DNA of 64,000 nt, from positions 4,297,501-4,361,500 of the forward strand of contig NZ_JAPEMC010000001.1 in assembly GCF_026343115.1 (NCBI RefSeq). Reading direction: 5' to 3'. Positions 1 to 8,912 of this stretch are shown here, piece after piece; the stretch's first letter is position 1; every line of letters begins with the position of its first letter. This DNA comes from Streptomyces sp. NBC_00102 (GTDB lineage: Bacteria; Actinomycetota; Actinomycetes; Streptomycetales; Streptomycetaceae). A program made the translations under genes and the position numbers. The notes under the pieces were generated by a model. It was not told the origin of the DNA, ran no database searches, and worked only from the letters and a program-made list of their open reading frames with translations.

Positions 1-129
1 GAGTGCTGGCCGGTGCTCCGCCGCGAGTTCGCCGGTGCCGTGCGCACCGGAGTCGGAACCGGCATCGACGCCGCGCGTGGGCTGCGCATCCAGCAACTCC
101 TCGACCAGGCACGCCCGGACGCCGCCTGA
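1..129 (+). CDS. C-terminal end of an unidentified protein (5' truncated by window)
   Basis: An open frame runs from the first base to a TGA at 127-129, giving the last 42 residues of a protein that starts outside the window. The tail is helical (TGIDAARGLRIQQLLDQA) and resembles the end of Gfo/Idh-type oxidoreductases. That resemblance is weak, so I assign no function. It is co-directional with the membrane protein gene at 368. Confidence 0.5.
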   Translation, partial: ECWPVLRREFAGAVRTGVGTGIDAARGLRIQQLLDQARPDAA

Positions 130-367
130 CGGCCCCGCGAAGGCGGCTCTCCCGCACCAGGCCGATTTTCGACGCCCCGGGCCGCCGGTCCGCGGCACGG
201 TGCGGACCGGCGGCCCGGACGACCGCGGTGGCCGTCTCCGGCCGCACGCGGAAGGGAAGTTGCCGGAGGCGGGCAGTGGCCGGCCGGATTTCCTGCCGAG
301 CGATGCCGTACACCTCCGGCGATCGACTTCCTATGTTCGGGAAGGGACTTCGGGGGGTGTCACGCTC

Positions 368-757
368 ATGCTTTCTCATCTGACCACCGGTGCGTGGTGG
401 ACCATCGCGACCTTCGTCACCGTCGTCTACCTGGCCGCGATGCACTGGACCATGCCGACGCCCAAGGCCCGTCGGCGCATGTTCCTCGCTCCGGCGGCCG
501 GCTGGATCTTTCTGCTGCCCCAGGCCGTGATCAAGGGCTATTCCGTTCCGGAGACCCTGTACGTCTACAGCACCGTGCTGGTGACGTTCGTCGTCGCGCT
601 GACCCCGGTGGCGAAGCGGGTCGGGGCCGACATCGCGGAGCAGGAGCGGAACCCCTGGCGCAAGGTGCCGCTCAACACCTTCTCGCTGTACTGGTGTCTC
701 GGGGCGCTCGCGGTGTGCGGGACGGCGGCGATCTGCTTCTGGCCGTCCTCCGGGTAG
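368..757 (+). CDS. Small membrane protein, unknown function
   Basis: A 129-residue protein. The frame is open further upstream, but the ATG at 368 follows a G-rich patch and begins the hydrophobic N-terminus. Four hydrophobic segments are visible: WWTIATFVTVVYLAAM, the MFLAPAAGWIFLLPQ region, VLVTFVVALTPV, and a C-terminal WCLGALAVCGTAAICFW. A basic loop (PTPKARRRM) lies after the first. This suggests a four-helix integral membrane protein. I recognise no family. It converges on pth. Confidence 0.65.
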   Translation: MLSHLTTGAWWTIATFVTVVYLAAMHWTMPTPKARRRMFLAPAAGWIFLLPQAVIKGYSVPETLYVYSTVLVTFVVALTPVAKRVGADIAEQERNPWRKVPLNTFSLYWCLGALAVCGTAAICFWPSSG

Positions 758-801
758 GGCGGCCGGACCGTCCCCGGCCGGCCCCATGCCCCTTCGGCCG
801 C

Positions 802-1395
802 TCAGGAGTTGTACGTCCCCTGGGCCCGCTCTAGCCCGTCCGCGAGCAGGGACTCGACCGCGTCCGCCGCCCGGTCCACCAGGTAGGCGAGCTCCTTGCG
901 TTCGGTGGAGGAGAAGTCCTTCAGCACGAAGTCCGCGACCTGCATCCGGCCCGGCGGGCGGCCGATGCCGAAGCGCACCCGGTGGTACTCGGGACCCATC
1001 ACCTTCGTCATCGACTTCAGGCCGTTGTGCCCGTTGTCGCCGCCGCCCAGCTTCAGCCGCAGCGCGCCGAAGTCGATGTCCAACTCGTCGTGGATCGCGA
1101 CGACATGGTCGGTCGGCACCTTGTAGAAGTCGCGCAGCGCCGTCACCGGGCCGCCCGACAGGTTCATGTACGACTGCGGCTTCGCCAGGATCACCCGCCG
1201 GTTCGCCGGTCCGGGCGGGCCGATGCGGCCCTCCAGTACCTGCGCCTGCGCCTTCTGCGCACGCTTGAACTTCCCGCCGATCCGTTCCGCCAGCAGGTCG
1301 GCGACCATGAAGCCGACGTTGTGCCGGTTCGCGGTGTACTCGGGGCCGGGGTTGCCGAGGCCCACGATGAGCCAGGGGTCGGTGACGTCGGACAT
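802..1395 (-). CDS. pth: Peptidyl-tRNA hydrolase
   Basis: Pth cleaves the ester bond of peptidyl-tRNAs that drop off ribosomes and so recycles tRNA. The 197-residue product shows the expected sites: GNPG (Asn15), RHNVGF with the catalytic His25, SYMNLSG (Asn78), HDELDIDFG (Asp103) and GHNGLKS (Asn124). The frame is open 20 codons further upstream. The ATG at 1395 is preferred because GAGGAG precedes it and the family normally begins just before the [10 protein letters not shown] strand. It lies downstream of rplY, the common actinobacterial order, and is separated from it by a hairpin. Confidence 0.95.
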   Translation of the reverse strand: MSDVTDPWLIVGLGNPGPEYTANRHNVGFMVADLLAERIGGKFKRAQKAQAQVLEGRIGPPGPANRRVILAKPQSYMNLSGGPVTALRDFYKVPTDHVVAIHDELDIDFGALRLKLGGGDNGHNGLKSMTKVMGPEYHRVRFGIGRPPGRMQVADFVLKDFSSTERKELAYLVDRAADAVESLLADGLERAQGTYNS

Positions 1396-1512
1396 CTGCG
1401 CGCTGTCTCCTCGGATGCGGGCCGGGCGGGAAAGGCGGCCGGAGGGCGTGGTCACGGGGCCGGTACGGGCTGTACCGGGCTGTAGGGGCCTGGAGAGTGC
1501 CCCGCACAGGCC

Positions 1513-1555
1513 GACGGGGCGGCGGACTCCCCGGAAGGGAGGCCGCCGCCCCGTC
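1513..1555 (-). terminator. Strong hairpin between rplY and pth
   Basis: A 13-bp perfect inverted repeat (1513-1525 against 1543-1555, arm GACGGGGCGGCGG) encloses a loop that can form a second small stem (CTCCC/GGGAG). There is no U tract, as usual in Streptomyces. It lies just downstream of the rplY stop, so it probably terminates or attenuates leftward transcription from rplY into pth. Confidence 0.7.
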
Positions 1556-1583
1556 AGTCAAGCAGGTCGGACGAGGGCGAGGC

Positions 1584-2171
1584 TCAGGCCTCGGTGCTCT
1601 CGGCCTCGGCGTCGGCGGCCGGCTCCTCGGCCTGCGCGGCGACGACCTGGAGCACGATGGCGTCCTCGTCACCGGAGAGCACGGAGCCCTTCGGCAGCGT
1701 GATGTCCTTGGCGAGGATCGAGTCACCCGCGGACAGGCCGGCGACGGAGACCGTCACGGACTCGGGGATGTGGGTGGCCTCGGCCTCGACGCTCAGGGTG
1801 TTCTGGACGAACTCCAGCAGGAAGGCGCCCGGGGCCAGGTCGCCCTCGGTCTCGACGGCGATCTCGACGTTGACCTTCTCGCCGCGCTTGACGGTCAGCA
1901 GGTCGACGTGCTCGATGTTGCCCTTGAGGGCGTTGCGCTGCACGGCCTTCGGGATGACGAGCGCGTTCTTGCCGTCGATCTCCAGGCCGATCAGGACGTT
2001 CGGCGTGCGGAGCGCGAGCTGGAGCTCGTGGGCCGGCAGGTTGATGTGCACGGCCTCGGCGCCGTGGCCGTAGACGACCGCGGGAACCAGGTTGGCGCGA
2101 CGGGCGCGGCGGGCGGCACCCTTGCCGAACTCGGAACGGGCTTCGACGGCGAGGTTGATCTGGTCGGCCAT
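1584..2171 (-). CDS. rplY: 50S ribosomal protein L25, general stress (CTC) form
   Basis: bL25 binds 5S rRNA in the large ribosomal subunit. At 195 residues this is the long TL5/CTC form: an N-terminal RNA-binding barrel (residues 1-90, with EFGKGAARRARR and VPAVVYGHG) followed by a C-terminal beta domain (about 95-180). The last 15 residues are an acidic Glu/Ala-rich tail. The start ATG at 2171 is preceded by GAGGAGTG. It sits between prs and pth, all leftward, which supports the call. Confidence 0.95.
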   Translation of the reverse strand: MADQINLAVEARSEFGKGAARRARRANLVPAVVYGHGAEAVHINLPAHELQLALRTPNVLIGLEIDGKNALVIPKAVQRNALKGNIEHVDLLTVKRGEKVNVEIAVETEGDLAPGAFLLEFVQNTLSVEAEATHIPESVTVSVAGLSAGDSILAKDITLPKGSVLSGDEDAIVLQVVAAQAEEPAADAEAESTEA

Positions 2172-2274
2172 GGCTGCACTCCTCGTGAGGTGACGAAAGA
2201 CGGACTGGTCACCCGGCCACGACTTGATGGCCTGCTACGAAGAGCGCGTCGATAACGGACCGCCGTACATGAGT

Positions 2275-2325
2275 ACGGCCTCCCTCGCCGAGCAACTCCG
2301 TGAGTCTACCCGGCGGGGAGGCCGT
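2275..2325 (-). terminator. Hairpin downstream of prs
   Basis: Inverted repeat with arms at 2275-2290 (ACGGCCTCCC...) and 2311-2325 (...GGGAGGCCGT), pairing almost fully. It lies between the prs stop and the rplY start, so it probably ends or attenuates the prs transcript before rplY. There is no U tract. Confidence 0.55.
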
Positions 2326-2437
2326 CCCCCAAGTGGATCATTTCCGCCCGCACCGGCGCCCCGCTGACCTGCGGGTTACTCGTGCAACGTGGCGGAACGG
2401 TGTGCGGCGGTCGGACCGCTCGCACGGGTGGCGACGG

Positions 2438-3418
2438 TCAGTGCTCGTCGCTCTCGAACAGGCTGGTGACCGAACCGTCCTCGAAGACCTCGCGCACCGC
2501 GCGCGCGATCGTCGGGGCGATGGAGAGCACCGTGATCTTGTCGAGCTCCAGCTCGCCCGGGGTCGGCAGGGTGTCCGTGAAGACGAACTCGCTGACCTTG
2601 GAGTTCTTCAGGCGGTCCGCGGCCGGGCCGGAGAGGACACCGTGGGTGGCCGTCACTATGACGTCCTCGGCGCCGTGCGCGAACAGGGCGTCGGCGGCGG
2701 CGCAGATCGTGCCACCGGTGTCGATCATGTCGTCGACCAGGACACAGACCCGGCCCTGGACGTTGCCGACGACCTCGTGGACGCTGACCTGGTTCGGGAC
2801 GTCCTTGTCGCGGCGCTTGTGCACGATCGCCAGCGGGGCGTCCAGGCGGTCGCACCAGCGGTCGGCGACCCGTACGCGGCCGGCGTCCGGGGAGACGATC
2901 GTCAGCTTCGAGCGGTCGACCTTGGCACCGACGTAGTCGGCGAGGATCGGCAGCGCGAACAGGTGGTCGACCGGGCCGTCGAAGAAGCCCTGGATCTGGT
3001 CGGTGTGCAGGTCGACGGTGAGGATGCGGTCCGCACCCGCCGTCTTCATCAGGTCCGCGACCAGACGGGCCGAGATCGGCTCGCGACCGCGGTGCTTCTT
3101 GTCCTGGCGGGCGTAACCGTAGAACGGCACGATCACCGTCACCGAACGTGCCGAGGCGCGCTTCAGCGCGTCCAGCATGATCAGCTGCTCCATGATCCAC
3201 TTGTTGATCGGAGCCGTGTGGCTCTGGATCAGGAAGCAGTCGGCGCCGCGGGCGGACTCCTGGAAGCGGACGTAGATCTCACCGTTGGCGAAATCGAAGG
3301 CCTTCGTCGGCACGAGACCGACACCCAACTGGTGTGCGACCTCCTCGGCCAGCTCGGGGTGGGCGCGGCCGGAGAAGAGCATCAGTTTCTTCTCGCCGGT
3401 CGTCTTGATCCCGGTCAC
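2438..3418 (-). CDS. prs: Ribose-phosphate pyrophosphokinase (PRPP synthetase)
   Basis: Makes 5-phosphoribosyl pyrophosphate from ribose 5-phosphate and ATP, feeding nucleotide, His and Trp synthesis. The 326-residue product has the class I landmarks: FANGEIYVRFQESARG, the catalytic loop around YGYARQDKKHRGREPIS, the divalent-metal region DLHTDQIQGFF, and the PRPP-binding loop VLVDDMIDTGGT. The ATG at 3418 follows a GAGGAGACTG ribosome binding site. It lies 120 bp downstream of glmU, so the two may be co-transcribed. Confidence 0.96.
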   Translation of the reverse strand: MTGIKTTGEKKLMLFSGRAHPELAEEVAHQLGVGLVPTKAFDFANGEIYVRFQESARGADCFLIQSHTAPINKWIMEQLIMLDALKRASARSVTVIVPFYGYARQDKKHRGREPISARLVADLMKTAGADRILTVDLHTDQIQGFFDGPVDHLFALPILADYVGAKVDRSKLTIVSPDAGRVRVADRWCDRLDAPLAIVHKRRDKDVPNQVSVHEVVGNVQGRVCVLVDDMIDTGGTICAAADALFAHGAEDVIVTATHGVLSGPAADRLKNSKVSEFVFTDTLPTPGELELDKITVLSIAPTIARAVREVFEDGSVTSLFESDEH

Positions 3419-3538
3419 AGCACAGTCTCCTCAGACGTGTTTCTGACCGTTGCACGCATCTGTCCCGTTGTGCAACGTGCCAGCCGAAATGGGTGAGCAT
3501 CTATCACGGTACGCCGACTCCGGCGCACGTGTTTCCGG

Positions 3539-4984
3539 TCAGCTTTCGCCGTCGGAATCCTGCGTGGCGGCCAAGGCGGCCTGAGCGGCGGCGCTTCCGG
3601 GCCGCTTGCGCGCGACCCAGCCCTCGATATTCCGCTGCTGGCCCCGGGCTACGGCCAGCGAGCCTGCCGGTACATCCTTGGTGATGACCGAGCCCGCGGC
3701 GGTGTAAACCCCGTCCCCGACCGTGACCGGTGCCACAAACATATTGTCCGAGCCGGTGCGGCAGTGCGAGCCGATCGTGGTGTGGTGCTTGTTCACCCCG
3801 TCGTAGTTCACGAACACGCTGGCAGCGCCGATGTTGCTGTGGTCGCCGATGGTCGCGTCGCCGACGTAACTCAGGTGCGGGACCTTGGTCCCCTCGCCGA
3901 TCGTGGCGTTCTTCATCTCGACGTACGTGCCGGCCTTCGCCTTCGCGCCGAGCTTCGTGCCCGGCCGCAGGTAGGCGTACGGGCCCACGGTGGCGCCGGG
4001 GCCGATCTCGGCACTGTCGGAGACCGTGTTGTCCACCCGGGCGCCCTCGTGGACGACGGTGTCCTTCAGCCGGGAGTTCGGGCCGACCTCGGCGTCCTCG
4101 GCGACGTGGGTGTTCCCGAGCAGCTGCGTACCGGGGTGCACCACCGCGTCCTGGCCGAAGGTGACCGTCACGTCGACCAGCGTCGACGCCGGGTCCACGA
4201 TCGTCACGCCGTCCAGCATGGCCTGCTCCAACAGCCGCTGGTTCAGCAGGCGGCGGGCCTCGGCGAGCTGCACCCGGTTGTTGATGCCGAGGATCTCCCG
4301 GTGGTCCTTCGCGACCGAGGCGCCGACCCGGTGACCCGCCTCGCGCACGATCGACAGCACGTCGGTGAGGTACTCCTCGCCCTGGCTGTTGTCCGAGCGC
4401 AGCTTGGAGAGCGCGTCCACGAGGAGTCGGCCGTCGAAGGCGAAGACTCCGGAGTTGATCTCCCGGATCGCGTGCTGGGCCGGGCTCGCGTCCTTGTGCT
4501 CGACGATCGCGGTGACCGCGCCGCTGACCGGGTCGCGCACGATCCGGCCGTACCCGGTGGAGTCCGGCACCTCGGCGGTGAGCACGGTGACGGCGTTGCC
4601 GTCCGTGGCGTGGGTGACGGCGAGCGCGCCGAGCGTCTCGCCGGAGAGCAGTGGGGTGTCGCCGCAGACGACGATCACGGTGCCCTCGACCCCGCCGAGC
4701 TCCTGGAGCCCGATGCGGGTGGCGTGACCGGTGCCGTTCTGCTCGGCCTGGAAGGCGGTGCGCACACTCGCGGCGGTCGCTTCGAGGTGCGCGACGACCT
4801 GCTCACCGGCGTGCCCGACCACCACGACGAGCTGCTCGGGGCCGAGTTCGCGGGCGGCGGCGACGACGTGCCCGACGAGCGAGCGCCCGGCGACCTCGTG
4901 GAGGACCTTGGGCGTCTTCGACTTCATGCGGGTGCCTCCACCCGCTGCGAGGACGACGACTGCTGCGGGGCTGCTGGCGCTCAC
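3539..4984 (-). CDS. glmU: Bifunctional GlmU: N-acetylglucosamine-1-phosphate uridyltransferase / glucosamine-1-phosphate acetyltransferase
   Basis: Catalyses the last two steps to UDP-GlcNAc, the precursor of peptidoglycan. The N-terminal half has the nucleotidyltransferase signature LAAGGGTRMKSKTPKVLHE and GDTPLLSG. From about residue 250 the protein is a left-handed beta helix of hexapeptide repeats, with the acetyltransferase stretch YLRPGTKLGAKAKAGTYVE. The frame extends 18 codons upstream, but the GTG at 4984 has a GAAGGG site and puts the Rossmann strand in the usual place. The tail is Ala-rich. The product is 481 residues. Confidence 0.95.
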   Translation of the reverse strand: MSASSPAAVVVLAAGGGTRMKSKTPKVLHEVAGRSLVGHVVAAARELGPEQLVVVVGHAGEQVVAHLEATAASVRTAFQAEQNGTGHATRIGLQELGGVEGTVIVVCGDTPLLSGETLGALAVTHATDGNAVTVLTAEVPDSTGYGRIVRDPVSGAVTAIVEHKDASPAQHAIREINSGVFAFDGRLLVDALSKLRSDNSQGEEYLTDVLSIVREAGHRVGASVAKDHREILGINNRVQLAEARRLLNQRLLEQAMLDGVTIVDPASTLVDVTVTFGQDAVVHPGTQLLGNTHVAEDAEVGPNSRLKDTVVHEGARVDNTVSDSAEIGPGATVGPYAYLRPGTKLGAKAKAGTYVEMKNATIGEGTKVPHLSYVGDATIGDHSNIGAASVFVNYDGVNKHHTTIGSHCRTGSDNMFVAPVTVGDGVYTAAGSVITKDVPAGSLAVARGQQRNIEGWVARKRPGSAAAQAALAATQDSDGES

Positions 4985-5052
4985 GGATGTGCCCTTCGGC
5001 TTTCGGGTGCGGTCACCCGCAGGATACCGGGGGTGCACGTGCCGGAAACGGG

Positions 5053-5085
5053 CGCGGGCCCCGACCGGTGAGGTCGGGGCCCGCG
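5053..5085 (-). terminator. Terminator of the tRNA-Gln gene
   Basis: Perfect 14-bp stem (5053-5066 against 5072-5085, arm CGCGGGCCCCGACC) with a GGTGA loop. It begins 9 bases past the 3' end of tRNA-Gln on the same strand and lies upstream of the glmU start, so it insulates glmU from tRNA transcription. Confidence 0.85.
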
Positions 5086-5093
5086 TCGAAGAG

Positions 5094-5166
5094 CTCCCCC
5101 ATCAGGATTTGAACCTGAACAGACGGTACCAAAAACCGCAGTGCTGCCTGATTACACCATGGGGGA
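5094..5166 (-). tRNA. tRNA-Gln, anticodon UUG
   Basis: On the minus strand the sequence folds as a complete cloverleaf. The acceptor stem is TCCCCCA/TGGGGGA with G as discriminator. The D arm is GTGT/GCAC and contains the GG of the D loop. The anticodon stem is GCGGT/ACCGT (one G-U pair) with loop TTTTGGT, giving anticodon TTG. The T arm is TCAGG-TTCAAAT-CCTGA. The 3' CCA is not encoded. The anticodon reads CAA. Confidence 0.95.
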
Positions 5167-5503
5167 TCAATTCCAACTGAAACGGACATTGTGTCAGTCC
5201 GTCGGATCGGCACCCAACACTATGCCGTACCAAGCCCCTTCCGCGCGACGACGGAACCCGGTTTTCTTGATCATGCACGGGGGCGGACCGATCGGCGGAT
5301 GGCGTCCGTCACGTGTGCGCGCTCGCAGGGGATGCGCGCCGCCGCAGGTGTCCGCGCGATGAAGCCCCTGTTCCGGGGATTGCCCGCAGTTCCGCCCCCG
5401 TTCGAACACGCGTCGTGCTCCCGCAGTCACCCGAAAATGGGATGCGGGCGCCCGTAGGGTGGATGGCATGACCGCAACGGGGGCAGACCGGGAGGCGGCG
5501 GGA
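5167..5503. other. Divergent intergenic region between tRNA-Gln and a histidine kinase
   Basis: About 340 bases with no gene I can support. It should hold the tRNA-Gln promoter (leftward) and the kinase promoter (rightward), but I see no convincing -35/-10 pair. Alternative kinase starts (GTG 5459, ATG 5468) fall at its right edge. Confidence 0.5.
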
Positions 5504-6946
5504 ATGACCACCCGCGGCTACTGGTGGTGGGAACGGCGGCGTGGTGTCGCCCTGGACGTGGGACTGGCGCTGGTCTCGGCGCTGGAGTGCGGGCTGGAGG
5601 GCATCCAGTTCGCAGGGGAGGCCCGGCTGCCGGTACCGGTCGGCGTGCTCTTCGGGCTGCTGGCCGGATCGGTCCTGGTGCTGCGGCGCCGGTGGCCCAT
5701 CGTCGTGGTGCTGGTGTCGATCGCGACGACGCCCGCCGAGGTCGGCTTCCTCATGGGCCTCGTCAGCCTCTACTCGCTCGCCGCCTCCGACGTACCGCGC
5801 AGGATCACCGTCGTCCTGACCGGGATGTCGCTGGTCGGCAGCTTCATCGTGACGTACCTGCGGCTGAGCCGGAACCTCGTCGACCAGGCGTCCTCCGCCG
5901 CCGTGCCGGGGGACTGGTACGCCCCCGTCGTCTCCCTCTTCATGGCACTGGGCCTGACCGCGCCCCCGCTCCTCTTCGGCCTCTACATCGGCGCCCGCCG
6001 ACGGCTGATGGAGAGCCTGCGCGAACGGGCCGACTCGCTGGAGCGTGAGCTGTCGCTGCTCGCGGACCGGGCCGAGGAGCGTGCCGAGTGGGCGCGTACG
6101 GAGGAGCGGACCCGGATCGCCCGGGAGATGCACGACGTGGTCGCGCACCGGGTGAGCCTGATGGTGGTGCACGCGGCGGCGCTCCAGGCCATCGCGCCGA
6201 AGGACCCCGCGAAGGCGGTACGCAACGCCGCGCTCGTCGGGGACATGGGGCGCCAGGCGCTGACCGAACTGCGCGAGATGCTGGGCGTGCTGCGCAGCGG
6301 GGACGCGCTGGTCGCGCCGCGTACGGGGACGGGCTCGGGGCCGGGCGGGGGCAGGCAGCCGCTGGCCTCCGTGGGCCGGGCCGCCGCTGCCGCGGCCGCC
6401 GCGGCCTCGGCGCCGGAGGACGGGCCGCGCCTCGGTGAGCTGGAGGCGCTGGTCGCCCAGTCGCGCCAGGCGGGCATGACCGTGGAGCTGTCGGTGGACG
6501 GCGAGCCGCGCCCCTACGCCCCGCAGGTCGAGCAGACCGCGTACCGGGTGGTGCAGGAGGCGCTGACCAATGTGCACAAGCACGCGGCCGGCGCGAAGAC
6601 CTGGGTACGGCTCGCGCACCGCGAGGCGGAGGTCGCGATGCAGGTGGAGAACGGCCCGTCCGACGCGGCCGTCGCCGACGCCCACCTGCCGAGCGGCGGC
6701 AACGGACTCGTCGGGATGCGGGAGCGGGTGACCGGCCTCGGCGGTGTCTTCGTCTCCGGCCCGACCGACGCGGGCGGCTTCCGGGTGTCGGCGGTGCTGC
6801 CCGACGCCTCGGCGGCTCCGGAGGGCGCGGCCGTTCCGGAGGTCGTGGTGGTGCCCGAGGTGGAGTCGGTACCGATCGAGGTGGTGGTGCCGGGCCAGGC
6901 CGGCGCCCGGAAGCCGGCGGGCGAGCGGGAGCCCGGGGCGCGGTAG
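5504..6946 (+). CDS. Orphan membrane sensor histidine kinase (NarL/DesK type)
   Basis: A 480-residue sensor kinase. About six hydrophobic segments occupy residues 10-165. They are followed by a coiled-coil linker rich in Glu/Arg, then a HisKA_3 dimerisation box (RIAREMHDVVAHRVSLM, phospho-acceptor His) and an HATPase domain (N box QEALTNVHKHA, G box GGNGLVGMRERV). An Ala-rich linker lies between the two catalytic parts. The C-terminus is a Val/Pro/Glu-rich tail. The ATG at 5504 has GGGAGG eight bases upstream; GTG 5459 and ATG 5468 are open alternatives. No response regulator gene adjoins it, so its partner must be encoded elsewhere. Confidence 0.85.
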   Translation: MTTRGYWWWERRRGVALDVGLALVSALECGLEGIQFAGEARLPVPVGVLFGLLAGSVLVLRRRWPIVVVLVSIATTPAEVGFLMGLVSLYSLAASDVPRRITVVLTGMSLVGSFIVTYLRLSRNLVDQASSAAVPGDWYAPVVSLFMALGLTAPPLLFGLYIGARRRLMESLRERADSLERELSLLADRAEERAEWARTEERTRIAREMHDVVAHRVSLMVVHAAALQAIAPKDPAKAVRNAALVGDMGRQALTELREMLGVLRSGDALVAPRTGTGSGPGGGRQPLASVGRAAAAAAAAASAPEDGPRLGELEALVAQSRQAGMTVELSVDGEPRPYAPQVEQTAYRVVQEALTNVHKHAAGAKTWVRLAHREAEVAMQVENGPSDAAVADAHLPSGGNGLVGMRERVTGLGGVFVSGPTDAGGFRVSAVLPDASAAPEGAAVPEVVVVPEVESVPIEVVVPGQAGARKPAGEREPGAR

Positions 6947-6973
6947 CCGGCCGTCCGGCACTCTGCGCGCAGG

Positions 6974-7414
6974 TCATCCCCGGCGGTGCTCCCGCCGGTC
7001 CGCGTCGAGGGCCAGCTCCGCCCACACCTGCTTGCCCCAGCGGTACGCCTCGGTGCCCCAGCGGTCGCTGAGCGCGTCGATCAGCACCATCCCGCGGCCC
7101 CGGGTCTCCTCGCCGTCGAGATCCCTCCGCGGTACGGGGGCGCGGCGCGAGCGGTCGACCACGCCGAGACGGACGCGGCCGTCGTCGGGGCGGGTGACGA
7201 GGACGCGGATCGACGCCAGACGGCCGTGCACGGCGGCGTTGGAGACCAGCTCCGTGATCACGAGGGTGGCGTCCTCGGTCAGCGCCTCCATGCCCCAGGC
7301 GGCCAGCGCGGTCCGGACGAGGCGGCGGGCGCCGGCCGCGCTCCGGGGTTCGCGCGGCATGGTCTCGGAGTAGCCGGGGTGCCCGGTGGGGCGTGGCGTT
7401 GTGGTCACAGTCAT
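6974..7414 (-). CDS. HATPase_c anti-sigma-factor-like ATP-binding protein
   Basis: A 146-residue single-domain GHKL ATPase of the SpoIIAB/RsbW-like type that is abundant in Streptomyces. The N box reads VITELVSNAAVHG, and the C-terminal half carries RGRGMVLIDALSDRWG as the G-box lid. It probably acts as an anti-sigma or switch kinase, with an unknown partner. The ATG at 7414 follows AGAGG; the frame stays open upstream without a better site. It is divergent from the HTH/TPR gene at 7584, a pairing (HATPase protein facing an HTH regulator) common in the genus. Confidence 0.8.
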   Translation of the reverse strand: MTVTTTPRPTGHPGYSETMPREPRSAAGARRLVRTALAAWGMEALTEDATLVITELVSNAAVHGRLASIRVLVTRPDDGRVRLGVVDRSRRAPVPRRDLDGEETRGRGMVLIDALSDRWGTEAYRWGKQVWAELALDADRREHRRG

Positions 7415-7583
7415 CGGGACCTCTGTGGGTACGGGCTCGGTCCGGGGGTGTTCGGACGTCGGCGGCCTCGGTCCAGTGAACGCGCCCGCGCGCGGCCCGA
7501 GGAGGAAGAATCCGCCCGTACCGCGTCCCGGGGTACCGGAAATTTCGCTCGAACCGCTCACCTTCCGGGGTTCCGTCATTACC

Positions 7584-8912
7584 GTGGGTGGAGTGCAGGT
7601 GAACGAGCGCCTGAGCGGCGCGATGCGGGAGGGCGGGTTCACCCAGGCGGAGTTGGCCGACTCGGTGAACGCGCGTTTGATCGCACTGGGGCACGACGGC
7701 ACGGTCAGTGACAGAACGATCCGCAACTGGTTGACCGGCAGGACGAGTTGGCCACACCCTCGGCAACGCGAGGCCCTGGAAGCAGTCTTCGGCTGCGGGG
7801 CCGCGGAGCTCGGGTTCCGCCCGCCGGCCGGAAGAAGTGGTCCGGCCGAGGCATCGGAGTCTCCCGTGAATCGCAGGCGTTTTCTCACCGCGGCGGCCAC
7901 GGCCGCCGCCGTCACCGCCACCGCCACCGCGGCGGCCACCGGCGCGTCCGCCGCCGCTGCCCCCTTCGCCGGGGCGTCCCCTTTCGCCGGGGCTCAGCCC
8001 CGGGTCGGTACGTCCGACGTGCTGCGCCTGCGCAGTGGACTGGACACCCTGACCGCGCTGGACGACTTCCGGGGAGGCCACACGGACCTGGAGGGGGCGG
8101 CGCTGGCCGGGGCGGCCGAGGCGCTGGAGAAGCAGCGGCTCGGGGCCACCGGGCGCGTCCGGCTCCGGCTCTTCTCGGTGGCCGCCGAGTACACCGCCAC
8201 GGCCGCCTGGAGCGCGCTGGACGCCAGGCGCGACAACCGCGCGCACGCCCTGCTGGGGAAGGCCCTGTACCTGGCGGGGATGGGGCAGGACCCGGTGACG
8301 GAGCTGCGGGTCTGGAATTCGTACGCCATGCTCGCGCGGCAGCGCGGGGAGTACCGCGAGGCGCTCGACTCCGGCCTCGCGGCCCAGTCGGCGGGGGTCA
8401 CGAAGCGGGATCCGCTGTTCGCCTCGCTGGCCCATGCCCGTACCGCAGTCGGGTACGCCTACCTCGGCGAGCGGCAGTCCGCCCTGCGGTCCCTCGGGTA
8501 CGCGGGCGAGTCCCTGGCCAGGGCGGGGGCGGAGCCGCGGGTGCGCTGGATGGCCTTCTACGGGCCGGCCGAGCTGACCGCCATCACCGCGGTCGTCCTC
8601 GACCTGACCGGCGACCACGCCGGGGCGGAAGCCGCTTCCCACCGGGCCGTGGCCGCGATCCCTGGGCAGTTCCGCAGGAACAGGGCGCTGGCGACCGCCC
8701 GTCTCGCCCTGGCCCAGCTCCACCAGCGTGACATCGATCAGGCGTGCGCCACCGCGTCCACGGTCTTCGCGCTCATGGCGGGATCGCCCATCCCCGGGCG
8801 GATGCGCTCGCTCCTCGGCGAGTTCCGCCGGGACGTGATCGCTCTTGCGCCGGACGCGGCCGTCGGTCGACAGTGGGCCGACCGTTACCGGTCCGAATGG
8901 AGTCGAGCGTGA
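7584..8912 (+). CDS. HTH regulator with internal twin-arginine-like segment and TPR-like C-terminus
   Basis: A 442-residue protein. Residues 5-80 form an XRE-like helix-turn-helix (FTQAELADSVNARL... TIRNWLTGRTSWP). Near residue 96 comes NRRRFLTAAATAAAV, which looks like a twin-arginine signal motif followed by an Ala-rich hydrophobic run. The remaining 300 residues are helical with TPR-like periodicity. GTG 7584 and GTG 7599 are both possible starts; GGTGGAG favours 7599. The stop overlaps the acetyltransferase start (GTGA), so the two are translationally coupled. Whether the RR segment works in export or as a linker cannot be told from sequence. Confidence 0.7.
   Translation: MGGVQVNERLSGAMREGGFTQAELADSVNARLIALGHDGTVSDRTIRNWLTGRTSWPHPRQREALEAVFGCGAAELGFRPPAGRSGPAEASESPVNRRRFLTAAATAAAVTATATAAATGASAAAAPFAGASPFAGAQPRVGTSDVLRLRSGLDTLTALDDFRGGHTDLEGAALAGAAEALEKQRLGATGRVRLRLFSVAAEYTATAAWSALDARRDNRAHALLGKALYLAGMGQDPVTELRVWNSYAMLARQRGEYREALDSGLAAQSAGVTKRDPLFASLAHARTAVGYAYLGERQSALRSLGYAGESLARAGAEPRVRWMAFYGPAELTAITAVVLDLTGDHAGAEAASHRAVAAIPGQFRRNRALATARLALAQLHQRDIDQACATASTVFALMAGSPIPGRMRSLLGEFRRDVIALAPDAAVGRQWADRYRSEWSRA

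Noticed and set aside
5940..8723. Long minus-strand frame across the kinase and HTH genes
   Set aside because: It spans two clear genes and an intergenic region with Arg/Pro-rich nonsense; no family pattern.
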